A stretch of DNA of 64,000 bases, taken from the NCBI RefSeq assembly GCF_003255815.1, contig NC_037673.1, positions 156,208,937 to 156,272,936 on the forward strand. Reading direction: 5' to 3'. Positions 9,855 to 20,314 of the stretch are shown here, piece by piece; the stretch's first letter is position 1, and every line of letters starts with the position of its first letter. The notes beneath the pieces were generated by a model. It did no database searches. It was not told where the DNA came from and saw nothing but the letters and a program-made list of their open reading frames with translations. Position numbers and translations under genes: made by a program. This DNA is from Theropithecus gelada. Lineage: Eukaryota; Chordata; Mammalia; Primates; Cercopithecidae.

Positions 9855-11140
9855 TCCAACGTATGTTTACTGAGGCCTCACTGTGTGGCCAGTACTTTAC
9901 AAGGCTCTATATTCTGGCAGATCCTTAAGAGTCCAAGTTCCTTCCTGCCCTTATAGATCTAGCAGACTAATGCAAGTGACAGTAGTGGGCACATATTTAT
10001 GATTTATAAGAAGCTCTGCATAGGAATAACAGAGAAGTCATACTTTGGTTTAAATCAGGGATCAGCGAATGACAGCTGAGGGCCAAATCGTGCCATTGTC
10101 TATTTTTGAAAATAAAGTTTTAATGGAACAGAACCATGTCCATTTATTTACATACAGTCTATAGCTGTGTTTGCTACAATGTCAGAGTTGAAGTTGAGTA
10201 GTTGTGACAGAGACCTCATGGCCTGCACAGCCTAAAATATTTACTATCTGGCTCTTTATAGAAGACATATGCCAACTCCTGGCTTAGATGGTCAGGGCAG
10301 ACCTCTTAGAGAGGATGAGGGTTAGCTCAGATTCGGAGGAGAATTTTAGCTGGATAAGGGGTTCCATACCCTGGGGTTGGTGGGGAAAGAAATGATGGCC
10401 CTGCAATGGAGATAAATGTGGAGTGTTCAAGGACTTGGAGGAAAATCTGTTTGATTGGAAGATGGTGATGGGAGGACACAGGGCTTGGATGAGATGGAAG
10501 AGGAGGGAGGGCCATTTTATTCAGAACCTTGTAATTTGGCTCCTGGGAAGGGATTTGGATAAGATTCTGAGTGCATCGGAAAGCTCCTGGAGGATTGTAA
10601 GCAGGAGCATGTTCTGATGTAATTTTTAAAGAGCACTCTGGCCACTGTGGTGAAGGTAGCTTACAGAGGTAAAACATTCAGACATTGGTGGCTTGTATCA
10701 AGTTCATGTTAGTACCAATGGAGAGTCGTGGGCAGATTTGAGAGGTAAACTGACAGGATTGAGAAATACATTAAATGTTGGAGGGGGTGGTTAGGAAGAA
10801 GGAGAAGTCAGGAATGATCCCTCCCAGATTTTTGGCCTGAGCCACTGGGTGGTCCCATTTGCTGAGATTAGGAAGACTGGGACTGGGTAAAGAGAAATTT
10901 GGGTGAGTGATTTAAGAGTTTAGTACTTTTTGTCCTCCTTCAAATTGAGATTCGTGTGAGGCTCCAAGTAGAGGTGACAGCGAGACAGTTGAATGTAGGA
11001 CCCTGAAGTGCAGATGAGCGGCCCAGGCTAAAGATAAAAATGTGTGAGTCATAGGCATAGAGATAGTATTTAAGCAATGAGGCTGGATGAGATCACCTAA
11101 GGCAGGAAGTAAGGAGAAAGGGAATAGGACCCATAGCTGA
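9855..11140 (-). mobile_element. Long L2, interrupted by a DNA transposon
   Basis: The right part (about 10286-11140) is a clear antisense L2: gccattttattcagaacc, gcatcggaaagctcctgg, taaagagcactctggcc, tcaggaatgatccctccc, ttggcctgagccactggg, tgtgagtcataggcatag and aatgaggctggatgagatc. The left part (9855-10030) is the L2 3' end. The hAT-like element at 10058-10285 separates them. Confidence 0.75.
10058..10285 (+). mobile_element. hAT-type nonautonomous DNA transposon (MER class)
   Basis: Phrases gagggccaaatcgtgcc, aaataaagttttaatggaac, cagtctatagctgtg, gttgagtagttgtgacag and cctaaaatatttactatctg are typical of the well-known family that ends in a 'gtttgctgaccc'-like inverted repeat. A second copy lies in the opposite direction at 41346-41578. 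I do not give a subfamily name. Confidence 0.7.
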
Positions 11141-11232
11141 CGATTTTTGCAGGCTGCTTAGCTTTAGTTTGGTCTATTACTACTGCTTGCTATGTATCAA
11201 AGCATTAGACTGAGAGTAAAATACTAAAGCGA

Positions 11233-11353
11233 CTTAATTAAGGAATATACTTAAAGAAATGCTACGAATTATTCTTAGGCATATAGGCATATATAGTTAT
11301 TCATATGCTTAAGAATAATTCATTGCATTTCCTTAAGCATATTCCTTAATTAG
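11233..11353. repeat. Long imperfect palindrome (about 51-bp arms, 18-bp loop)
   Basis: The left arm 11233-11284 (cttaattaaggaatatac...) and the right arm 11303-11353 (...catattccttaattag) are reverse complements with about five mismatches and one single-base gap. The loop is 11285-11302. This could be a MITE or a de novo foldback. Confidence 0.9.
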
Positions 11354-11516
11354 ATGACCCCTTGACCAAAATTGGCATCAAATGGAGGGCCTTGTATCTT
11401 TCTATATAGTGAAAATATAAGCAGAATATGCATTGCATAAATGGTACAGGAATCGTTTGCTCTTCTGAACATTTTACATCCTTTTTCAAGTTAACTGCTA
11501 GTTGACTTATTTCAAG

Positions 11517-11697
11517 TGGTGGTTGCCAATCACAGTTGCCCAGCGGAATCATCTGACCAGCTAGTTAAAACTATGGACCCCTAGGACCCCACCCAGAGAG
11601 ATTTAGTAGGTCTGGGCTAAGTTTCCAGGAATCTCAGTTTTTAACAAAGACCCCCAAGGGATTCCAATGGCCATGGTTCAGCATTTGGTAACCACAG
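11517..11697 (+). mobile_element. MER5A-like hAT-Charlie element
   Basis: It shows the MER5 order: gcggaatcatctgaccagct, ctaggaccccacccag, atttagtaggtctggg, ggaatctcagtttttaac and agcatttggtaaccac. The ends form decayed terminal inverted repeats. Confidence 0.75.
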
Positions 11698-11989
11698 TCT
11701 TTCTGGATATATCAAAGGGCAAACTTCAGATCTGCCCCACTAAATAAATAATCAATTTTCTAAACTGACAGAGTTCTCAATTAGCAAGGTTGAGGGAGAA
11801 TATAAATGTTTTGCTTATACAGGCAACAGGATTATTGACTTATCACATGCTTGCTTCCATCCTCTTCCTTCCTGTCTCTCACCCCTCATTAAGGCTTGAA
11901 GATCTTAGTTCACACAAATCTTTCAGCCAGCGCACGTATATGTCCTGCTCACATAGACACACATAACGTCTTTCTTTCTCCTTCCCTGT

Positions 11990-12780
11990 CTCTCCATCTT
12001 GCACATATACACACACACTCTCTTCTCTATTTATCTTCACCAACACTGCCTCAGTTCAAGTTCTTGTCAACTTTCACTCAGGCCATGGTCACAGTTTCCT
12101 AATTTCTTTCTTTGCCAGACCAGCCACTATCACCTCTAGTCCATTCTCTAGGTGTTAAGTGCTGGAATTAACTTTCGTAAACTCAGCCTGATTCCCTCAG
12201 GCTCCTTCTCTATGAGAAAATTCTCTATTGCCTATTGGGAAAATTCCAAACCTCTTGGCATAGCATTCAATCGCTGTTATAGAGTGATACCAGTGTTCTT
12301 TGTCAGTGAGGCTTCCTCCATTACTGATACCAATTCACTTGAACCCCATCCATACCTACCAATCCACGCTTGTTTCTTCACACCTGCCCTCCCACACCTG
12401 TCTAGCCACCTCTGCCCTTTGACACCTCTTGTACACACCTGTCCATACACACCTCCATGCCTTGGTCTGAAATCCACTCATTCCTAGAACTGCCTGGTCA
12501 ACTCTTCCTCATCCGTTAAGAACCAACTGAGATGTTTCCTTTGCTCTAAAGTCTTCCTCAGCTCCACAGCCAGAGTCTATTATTTCTTCCTTTATTCTCA
12601 GTGTAGCAATTTGCATATATCTTTATTGGAACATTTACCATGTTTTCTTATAATTATTTATTTCTTTCTCACCAATCTCCAATTCCTAAATCAAACTGTA
12701 AAATTATTCACCATTCTATGCATAATGCCTAGCTCAATGTCAGGCTTAGAGTTTGGGTCTTCAATAAATATGTGGAGAGA
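11990..12780 (+). mobile_element. L2 LINE 3' region
   Basis: Sense L2 with agtccattctctaggtg, gagaaaattctctattgcc, aaagtcttcctcagctcc, atgcctagctcaatgtcagg and the terminal tcaataaatatgtgg. A C-rich part (12370-12470) has several cacacctg-like words, probably by chance and local slippage. The 111-codon open stretch at 12152-12487 lies inside L2. Confidence 0.7.
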
Positions 12781-12789
12781 TTTTTTTTT

Positions 12790-13190
12790 TCTCTTTCCTT
12801 GCTGTCAAGCTTTCAATAAGCTAAGTTCTTAAAGTGAACAGTGTTTCTGTCTGTAGTAGCCCATCTTCCGACTTCTGATTGATTTGCTGGTATCTAGGAA
12901 AGCAGATAGCTGAGCTTATTAGAATTTTGTGAAAAACAAGAGGTAATAGTTTCCTAGAGGGCACCAGAGTGACTCTCTTAGAATAAAATGCATCCACTTT
13001 AGTGTGTGGTCTTCCTGCAGTCTCATACCTTGCTTCTTTCTGGGTTATCAGTATGTTCTGAAGATTTAGGCTACTGTGTACCTATCCCTGGACAAGTAAG
13101 AAATATATATTATGCAAATTGAGCCATGTTGTTTATTTTTTATTCCCCAAAATTAAAATAAAAAAAAAACAGGAATGAGAAGCCATGAAA
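12790..13190. other. No recognised gene or repeat
   Basis: About 400 bp of unique-looking sequence with an A-run at 13161. I cannot name any feature here. Confidence 0.45.
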
Positions 13191-13420
13191 ATTCACAGTA
13201 GTTCTTTTTCTGTTGCTTATAACAAAATACCTGAAACTGGGTAATTTATAAAGAAAAAAAACTTATTTCTTATAGCTATGGAGGCTGAGAAGTTTGAGGT
13301 TGAGGGCTCTCATCTGGTGAGGGTCTTCTTGCTGGTGGGGACTCTGCAGAGTCCTGCGATGGTGCAGGGAATCACATGGTGAGGAGCCGAGCACGCTAGC
13401 TTAGGTCTCTCTTCCTCTTC

Positions 13421-13531
13421 ATATATATATATATAAAATATATATATATTATATATAATATATATATCATATATAATATATATCATATATACACACACAC
13501 ACACACTCATTTTTATTTATTTATTTATTTT
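13421..13531. repeat. Compound microsatellite (TA, CA, TTTA) grown from an Alu tail
   Basis: An interrupted (AT)n tract with atat/cata variants is followed by (CA)n and then (TTTA)n. It lies between the left copy of the Alu target duplication (cctcttc, 13414-13420) and the minus-strand Alu, the place where the Alu poly(A) tail should be. Confidence 0.85.
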
Positions 13532-13814
13532 TGATACAGGGCCTTTCTTTGTCACTCAGCCTGGAGTGCAGTGGTGTGATCACAGCTCACTGCAACCCCT
13601 GCCTCCTGGGCTTAGCGATCCTCCAACCTCAGCCTCCCAAGTAGCTGTGACTACAGGTGTGCACTGCCACACCTAGCTAATTTTTGAATTTTTTTGTAGA
13701 GACAGGGTTTCATTATATTGTCCAGGCTGGTCTTGAACCCCTGGGCTCAAGCAATCCACCCTCCTCAGACTCCCAAAGTGCTGGAACTACAGGTGTGAGC
13801 TACCGCACCCAGTA
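13532..13814 (-). mobile_element. AluJ
   Basis: Antisense Alu with J-type wording: gtgatcacagctcactgc, ctgggcttagcgatcc, ttttttgtagagacagggt, gtccaggctggtcttgaac and ctgggctcaagcaatcc. Cctcttc occurs before the microsatellite and again at 13815-13821, giving a short target duplication. Confidence 0.85.
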
Positions 13815-13860
13815 CCTCTTCTTATAAAGCCATCAGTTCCACTCCCACATAACCGTCAAT

Positions 13861-14034
13861 CCATTAATCTATGAATGGATTAATTAATTCATAAGGGAAG
13901 AACTCTCACGATCCAATCCCATTAATCTATGAATTAATTAAACCATTCATAAAGGCAGAGCCCTCATGATCCAATCCCACTAATCTATGAATGGATTAAT
14001 CCATTCATAAAGGCAGAGCCCTCATGATCCAATC
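13861..14034 (-). repeat. Three tandem 58-bp units within the LTR
   Basis: Units start at 13861, 13919 and 13977 and each runs from cca(t/c)taatctatgaat to tcatgatccaatc or acgatccaatc. Units 2 and 3 are the more alike. The related LTR at 2845 carries this block about once. Confidence 0.9.
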
Positions 14035-14125
14035 ACCTCTTAAAGGTCCCACCTCTCAATACTACTACATTGGAGATTAAGTTTCAACATGAGTTTTGGA
14101 GGGAATGAATATTCAAACCACAGCA

Positions 14126-14295
14126 ATGGGTGTTCTTGACCTGGAGTACACAGACAGACATTAGGCAATCCATGAGCCCTTGCTGCATTGTATGCAACAT
14201 GCATGCGCATGCATGTGAATTCTAGGGGTAGGTTCCATAATTTTTATAAGGTTCTCAAAGGGTTCTGACACCCATAAGAATTAGGACCCACCAAT
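14126..14295 (+). mobile_element. Probable hAT-type DNA transposon remnant
   Basis: The wording ttctaggggtaggttccata and ggttctcaaagggttctga resembles the 'ttctcaaaggggtccgtgaccc' end of Charlie-type elements. The call is tentative. Confidence 0.4.
14197..14216. repeat. 20-bp perfect palindrome, alternating purine-pyrimidine
   Basis: The sequence acatgcatgcgcatgcatgt is its own reverse complement and strictly alternates purine and pyrimidine over all 20 bases. That pattern can favour cruciform or Z-form DNA. Confidence 0.95.
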
Positions 14296-15105
14296 TTAGA
14301 ATATATTTTTGTGCCCTTTGAAAAAATGTTCGTATTTAAAATTAACGCATGAATCTTAAAAGTCCTTGGGAATGTGAGTAATTTTAATGCTATATGCTGA
14401 TTTTCATGTCCTCTAATCTTCTCAAGAATCTCCAGACTTGCATTCTTCACCCATTATTTTAGCCTCCAAGCCAAGAAGAGAGCAAAGTGGTATTATTTCT
14501 AATAGGTCCTGTAAATAAACACAGCAACTGTTGCATTGGATCACTACAAAACCATTCCCCAGGGCCCAAGGGATTAAATAATAAAAGAAAATGCTTTCTG
14601 CTAAACCACAAATCATAAAAAATATTCTCACTTGGATAATTTACACAGATTACTTCTTAACAAATTGGTTGTTTGTGCTGATCATACTGATCACTAAAGC
14701 ACCATGCAGACTTTCTTCTGGGTTTGGAAATGTTACAGACGCATGGTGAGGCCCAGGGCCTCTGCTACTGACTGACTCACTAGCTTTCAAATGCAGCTTA
14801 AGAAATGCTTGGTGATCTTAAAGCCAGAGTCAGCATGTTTTGCTTACAAAACAGTTGTCTTCAATTTTACATGTCAACAAGGAGAAACTACCAGGGCCCA
14901 TCTAACATTCTTTGAGCAGTGCTGCCACCAGAGTCTGCTGGGAAAAGGAGACGAGGTACCACATGATGGTGGGTGGCCTTGATGACTTAATCTCATCACC
15001 TTTCCCTACTGTTCCCAGCTTGTTCTTCCTCATGTATTTCCATTTCATTGAATGATGCTCATTCAAACACTTAACTAAATACAAGCACCATCTTATTTCC
15101 TCTCT
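14296..15105. other. No recognised gene or repeat
   Basis: About 800 bp of unique-looking sequence. The open stretches here (62-69 codons) have no recognisable domain and no flanking splice pattern I can support. Confidence 0.4.
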
Positions 15106-15109
15106 CTCC

Positions 15110-15612
15110 TTTCTCCCCACCTCTAAGTCCTGCTGAGTCAACCCTCTTATCTTCTCATATCTGTCCATGTCCTTTGGTTTGGGACACTGAAGTCTCTCAT
15201 GTGGATGAAAGTAGTGGCTTCCTAACTAGTTTTCCTTACTCCTGCCTTGCCCCGACTCCAGTTCAAAGAAATTTCTCAAAGCACAAAACTGGCCATCCGT
15301 TTCTTGTCCTCCCTCATGCTTCTTTTCCACCACTACTCCACCCAGAGCTCAGCAAATAAATGTTGAACACACTTCAGTTTGAAGAAGAGTCACACTGAGA
15401 GCCAGCAGGATGCCCAGGGGTCTGGCCACACCTGGTCGACATAGAGCCCGCCATTCTCTGGGTAACTGCCTGTTTGGTTGTTGTTCTCTACCAGCTTGTG
15501 AATCCTGGGAGAGAGGGAGCTGGGTCTTGTTTATAGCTATAGCTGTTTTGTACCAGAGTGCCTGGCACATGGTAGGTAATCAGTACATATTTAATGAATG
15601 TATAAATACAAC
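15110..15612 (+). mobile_element. L2 LINE 3' region, diverged
   Basis: The 3' end is clear: gagctgggtcttgtttatag, agagtgcctggcacatgg and taatcagtacatatttaatg. Upstream gtagtggcttcctaactag is also L2-like. The middle is weak. Confidence 0.6.
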
Positions 15613-16750
15613 TTGAAGGCAACAAAAAATACTTTTTGATGGCAACATGGATAATGAAAGTTTATTTTTAAGTAATAAGCATTGATGGGACAGAAATAAT
15701 CTGAGCATGTCTTTTTCTGATGCTTACTAATCCTTATTTAAGTTCAGTAATTTTTAGTACAAAATGCTTTTCCTTGGACCCCAAATAGTAGTGAGAGGCA
15801 CAGCTGGGGTTCCAGACCTCACTCCTGGTTCTAACTCCTTGCATTCAATTTACCGTGCTACACTACACAGAGGATAAGTGAAGGGGGCCAGTTGGTGGTA
15901 TATCTGCAATTAGAATGAGCTTCTTCTCATTCTAAAGACAGGGTGATATTATATAGTTACCTAAGTCATAAATTTATCATTTTATGCATAGCCAAGTTTA
16001 TTACATTAGCGTCAAAGCCTAAGCAGCTCCACACAAGACCCCAGGCACTCACATTCGTCAAGGACTGGAGGGCATAATTCAACACACCTTGTCTGCCAAA
16101 ACTTTCCTGTGCTTAAACTAGAGACAAAATGAGGAGCTCCTAAAATAGTTGACAATTTCTACTTCATTATTTTATTTCCAGTGCCTTTGTCCAAGCTGTT
16201 ATGGTATAATTCTGATAAACAAGTACAGGTATCCTTTCCAGGTATCCAGGTGCCAAGTGCCCATGACCTTTGCCATTCTGCCCCAGCCTGCATGTCCTCA
16301 TTCATCCTGGGATAGAGTGTTCTTCTTTGCTACACATTATAGGGCTACAAAATTGAAATTGAAGCTGAGCAAGAGGTTTAGGACACTCAGTTTGAGAAAA
16401 GCCCTCCTTGGTAACAATATTTTTTTAAATTATCTATTCCCAACCTTATTTTTTCTCTAAGGAAACTCTTCTTCCATACTCTGAGACCCTAGGGGAATAG
16501 GAATCAGTGTCTCAGCCCCACTACAGAAAAGACCTGTGATCCAGACTGGCCGATCTGTGTACTGGACCACAGTGACTTGTTCAAGTTTGGGCACAGAATT
16601 AGAGTCTCCTAGGATTAATATTTGAATACAAAGAGAAAAATTCTTCTTCCTTTGAGGATACTAACCTTGAAGTCTGCAGATAGATGACTACTAGTAACCA
16701 TTATGCCATTTGGCGAGCTCTTACCTGCAAAATGAGGTTAACAAACACAA
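15613..16750. other. No recognised gene or repeat
   Basis: About 1.1 kb without a named feature. A small perfect hairpin with 10-bp arms (ttagaatgag / ctcattctaa, loop of 6) lies at 15910-15935. The open stretch of 103 codons at 16149-16460 shows no domain that I recognise. Confidence 0.4.
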
Positions 16751-16754
16751 GTGA

Positions 16755-17135
16755 TGATGATGGTAGTGGTGGTGATGACAGAAGACATTTATTGAGTGTT
16801 ACTTATATACAAAGAACTACTTTAATATACTTAAAGTATATTAAAGAATTTTAATATTTAAGTATATTAAAGAATTTAAGTATATTAAAGAACTACTTTA
16901 CACTTAAAGTATATTAACTCATTTAATCTTCACAAACCTTATAATTATGATTACTGTTATTATGCTTCTAATGATTATTGCATTATTATCCTCATTTCAC
17001 AGAGGAGAAAACTGACACACGGAAGTGTTGAGTAACTCAAGGTTTAAAAACCTATTAAGTGGGAGAGGCACAATTTGAACCCAGGCAGCCTGGCTCCTGA
17101 ACCCATGTTCTTAATCATTTCACTCTGCTGCTTCT
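16755..17135 (+). mobile_element. MIR with an internal expansion
   Basis: MIR start (gacatttattgagtgttac), middle (ctcatttaatcttcacaaac, atcctcatttcacagagg) and end (tttgaacccaggcagcctgg, cccatgttcttaatc) are all present. About 85-100 extra bases between the start and middle are repeats of aagtatattaaagaa and caaagaactacttta. Confidence 0.85.
16814..16916 (+). repeat. Local tandem expansion inside a MIR
   Basis: The words agaactacttta and cttaaagtatattaa each occur at both ends of the block, with aagtatattaaagaa copies between them. The insertion is AT-rich and forms several short inverted repeats. Confidence 0.85.
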
Positions 17136-17369
17136 AACAGTACTGACCAAGGAGGAAGAGGAGGAAAAAGAGAAGACCTAGGTTTCCAGGATATTGTGAA
17201 GTCCTTGGATCCAGCCATGTCTGAACCTAGGGCACCTGGATTCCCAGTTAAATGACCCAATACATCTCAATTGTTATTTAGCCAGTTTGAGTTGAGTTCC
17301 TATTCCTTGAAACTTGCCTAAAATGCTCTACCACCAGCATCTCTCATTCTGATTGCGCCTTATCATACT

Positions 17370-17670
17370 GCCTTACCATAAAAAATAATAATTTACAAAA
17401 TAATACTAGAGCATTGTAGAAATTTGGAAAATGCAAAAGGATACCATAAATGAGAAGAAATTGCATATGATGCAGCCAACTTGAGATTATTATTTTTGTT
17501 TTCTTCCAGTCTTTTTTTAAATCATGTGCATATATACATGTAAAGTTGTATATGTTTCTTGTCTTTCCTTTTTCATTTAACACTACATTAAATATGGTGT
17601 TATTCCCTTACATTAAATAACACGTGTTCCCCTATATTAAATATTTTTGAGACCATAATTTTAATGGCAA
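17370..17670. mobile_element. Possible L1M-type 3' UTR remnant
   Basis: It has the pattern tttgttttcttccagtctt, ttttcatttaacactac and ttaatggcaatataattc seen in old L1ME/L1MC tails. Low similarity makes the call weak. Confidence 0.4.
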
Positions 17671-17683
17671 TATAATTCCTGTG

Positions 17684-17726
17684 CACACGTGTGTGTGTTC
17701 ATGTGTATGCATGTGTGTGTGTCTTT
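17684..17726. repeat. GT-rich simple repeat
   Basis: Short interrupted (GT)n runs with atgc interruptions. Confidence 0.7.
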
Positions 17727-18640
17727 CCATCCAACTTCTGTGTGCTTCTTAGTGCTTTACCTCTTTCCTGATTTTACCATCTCCTCTGGAGCCAGGAAGG
17801 ATACCACAGCCTACAGAACAATTTTGGCCTCTGCCTGTACTCCCTAGCCTCTGTCTTAGTGTTCAGGGCCTCAGGACCAGTCCCACAACCCACATCAGCT
17901 CATGCCACAACTCAGGGTCTCAGGCAGGAAGGAGGCTATGTTAGAGTCAGAGGCCATCTTGCTGTTCCCTGTCCCTCTGCCCATGAGCAGAAGCCACCTC
18001 GACTCTGAAGCCAGTAGGTTGGGCACAAGACAGGCTCAGGGAAAGGCCCAAGCCTCTGTCACAGATCAGTAAGCATAGAGCCAGGATGGCTCAGCTGATC
18101 CAGGCACAATTTATTCTAAGGCATGCAGAGTTCCCAGTTAGCACAGTAAGAAACCTTTTGTTCCTGCCTTTTTAACTCCACACATCAGTAACAATTTGCT
18201 TGGCAAAGCCTAGGGTTCTAGGCCTAAATATACAAGCCACCAGGGGGAAACACAAGGATAACATTGAGAAATTAGCTTTAAAATACCAATAAACTCATTT
18301 CATTGTATCCCTCCCAGTCAGTGCTGTATAAAGGCTCATAACGTTTATGAACATTAAATGCCACATAAATGACTAGTTATTGATGTGTAGATGAGAAAGA
18401 GAGAAAGTGATGGAAAGAGTAAAAATGGTACAACTGTACATGATGCAGATGGCAGTTCCGTATTCAATAAATCTCTGGGAGTCACTCAAAGCCATGAGCA
18501 GTAGTGAATTAAGATTACAGGCTCTTAAGCCCCAACCAGGGTACCTAAGGCAAAAGTTAGAAACAGAAGGGGTGTTAGGTAGTCCATGGTGAAGGAGAAT
18601 ATGAAGCCAGACGAGTTTAGCACAGGGCAGTCATCCCAAC
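17727..18640. other. No recognised gene or repeat
   Basis: About 900 bp of moderate GC content with no named repeat and no ORF above 61 codons. It does not show a CpG island. Confidence 0.4.
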
Positions 18641-18764
18641 TCAGGTATAATCATGAAATTAAAAGCATCCATCTATCCTTTCATTCATCCATATTTCATT
18701 AACTCTCAGCTATCCTATTACTATTGCAAATATTAATGACTCAGTTTGAGACTTACTACTAATT

Positions 18765-18995
18765 ACTATCATTTATTGTGGGCTAACTTTGTGTCAGGTT
18801 TTTCACAAGGAATCGTCTTATGTTTTATGCATAACCATCATAACCATCCTTTGAATTGGATGTTTCCATCTCTACCTTATTGATGAGAAAACTGTAGCTC
18901 AGAGAGAGCTAAAGCAATCTGTGGAAGGCCTAGCAGAAGGCATGTGTCAGATCCACAGATCCGTCAGTCCAGCCCATTCTCTCCTCCATTGTGTA
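18765..18995 (+). mobile_element. MIR
   Basis: Sense MIR: actatcatttattgtggg, tttgtgtcaggtttttcac, ctaccttattgatgagaaaac and gctcagagagagctaaag. The 5' part before 18765 is unclear. Confidence 0.7.
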
Positions 18996-19420
18996 GTTAT
19001 CAAGTTCCTACCATGTACCAAGCTTTGATGAGACATTGGGCTACAAAGGGACATTAGCCATGCCCCCACAACACTATTTCCTGGAATAGGTAAAGCTGGA
19101 AATGAGTGGATGATGCCTCAGAGTCAACAAACTGATAGTTTCAGTGGCTGTCCCTGGAAAACCCAAAAGGCAATGTCCACCGGGTCATGGCAACTTCAAA
19201 AAGAGATACTTGACTCTGTTTGAATGGTTTAGGGATAACTCAACCTGGACCTTGAAGAGTGATGAGTCTTGTTCATAGGTAGGAAACATACTCTAGGTAG
19301 GGACAACAGCACAAGCAAAGAGGGAGACTTGAAAGAGTATGGCTCTAACAAACAATTTAGAGACCACATAGCAGAAGTGAGAGGATTTGGGAACCAAAAC
19401 ATCATCTCTACCAAACTGCA
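18996..19420 (-). mobile_element. L2 3' region, diverged
   Basis: Antisense L2 3' wording: agttcctaccatgtacca, catgcccccacaac and, further on, cctggaccttgaagagtg and gggacaacagcacaagcaaag. Confidence 0.5.
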
Positions 19421-19489
19421 CATGTTTATGTACAACTGACTGCAGCTGAGCCTGAATGTGCAAATAGGTCAGTGTCACTGCAGAGGTGA

Positions 19490-19768
19490 CAGCGAGATGG
19501 CCAGGGCCTGTTCACAGTCCCCCACCTAAAGCCTCCACCCCACCACCCCAGTCTCATTATACTGGATCTCTTTACTTTTTCACAACACTTAACACTGAAA
19601 TGTTACATCATTTGTTTCTTTACTAGTTCATTGCTTCTCTCCCCGCTAGAATATAAGCTCTTTGAGATCAGAGATTTTGTCCATCGTGTTCTCTGCTCTT
19701 TCATCACTACTTAGAATAATATTTGGCGTGTGTTAGACCCTCGAAATTTGCTGGATAAATAAATGCAC
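19490..19768 (+). mobile_element. L2 3' end
   Basis: Clear sense L2 end: ctctccccgctagaatataag, ctctttgagatcagagat, tttggcgtgtgttagacc and ctggataaataaatg. Confidence 0.75.
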
Positions 19769-19769
19769 C

Positions 19770-20310
19770 TGACAGAGAAAAGGAGGAAGATCTTACTGCT
19801 AGTAAGGGGCAGGAGCAATGGAAGTCCCATTATAGAACAGGGCCCTGTCACTCACCTGGGACTCATGGTTTCTCTCTAATCGCTTTTAAGTGATTTAGAA
19901 TCAAAACCACTTTTATTCTCCCTGAATGACTTATAAAGCTTAAAAAGCAGAGGTCCTTTGCCTGCATCCATGTGCTGTCTCCTGCCCACCTTCAAATACC
20001 GGAAGGCAAATTGCTTGCATTTGGTCACACTTCTCCTCCCCGAGTGCATGGCAGACATTGCAAATCAAACGTGGCAATTTTTCTTGTGGCCTTAGAATCC
20101 TTGTCAATACCACACTCCAGACAGACACTGCTAATACATAGGAGGTGGCATTAGAGATGACATCTACTTTTCATTCTGAGCATGAAAAGAATTAAACAGA
20201 TGTGAGAAGGAAGTAATATAAGTAGGCACAAGGAGAAAGGGACAAATCCATATTCCATGGAAATATTGTAAGCTTTATGTCTTCAGACTTGCCTAACAGT
20301 GACAAACAGA
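19770..20310. other. No recognised gene or repeat
   Basis: About 540 bp of unique-looking sequence. Short open stretches on both strands overlap one another and look random. Confidence 0.4.
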
Positions 20311-20314
20311 AGAG

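Larger units (their letters stand above)
13192..14125 (-). mobile_element. MaLR LTR (MST/MLT1 group), interrupted and internally triplicated
   Basis: The antisense LTR starts with tgttgcttataacaaaatac and gaaactgggtaatttata and ends with attcaaaccacagca (reverse of TGCTGTGGTTTGAAT). It is the same type as 2845-3259. An AluJ with a microsatellite tail interrupts it at 13421-13814, and a 58-bp unit is present three times at 13861-14034. Confidence 0.85.

Noticed and set aside
9455..9859. 134-codon minus-strand open stretch
   Set aside because: It is antisense Alu plus its tail, with LLPRLECSGTI-type Alu wording.
11233..11353. Candidate microRNA precursor
   Set aside because: The stem is long and AT-rich but has no hallmark that I can verify, and a foldback transposon or template switch explains it better.
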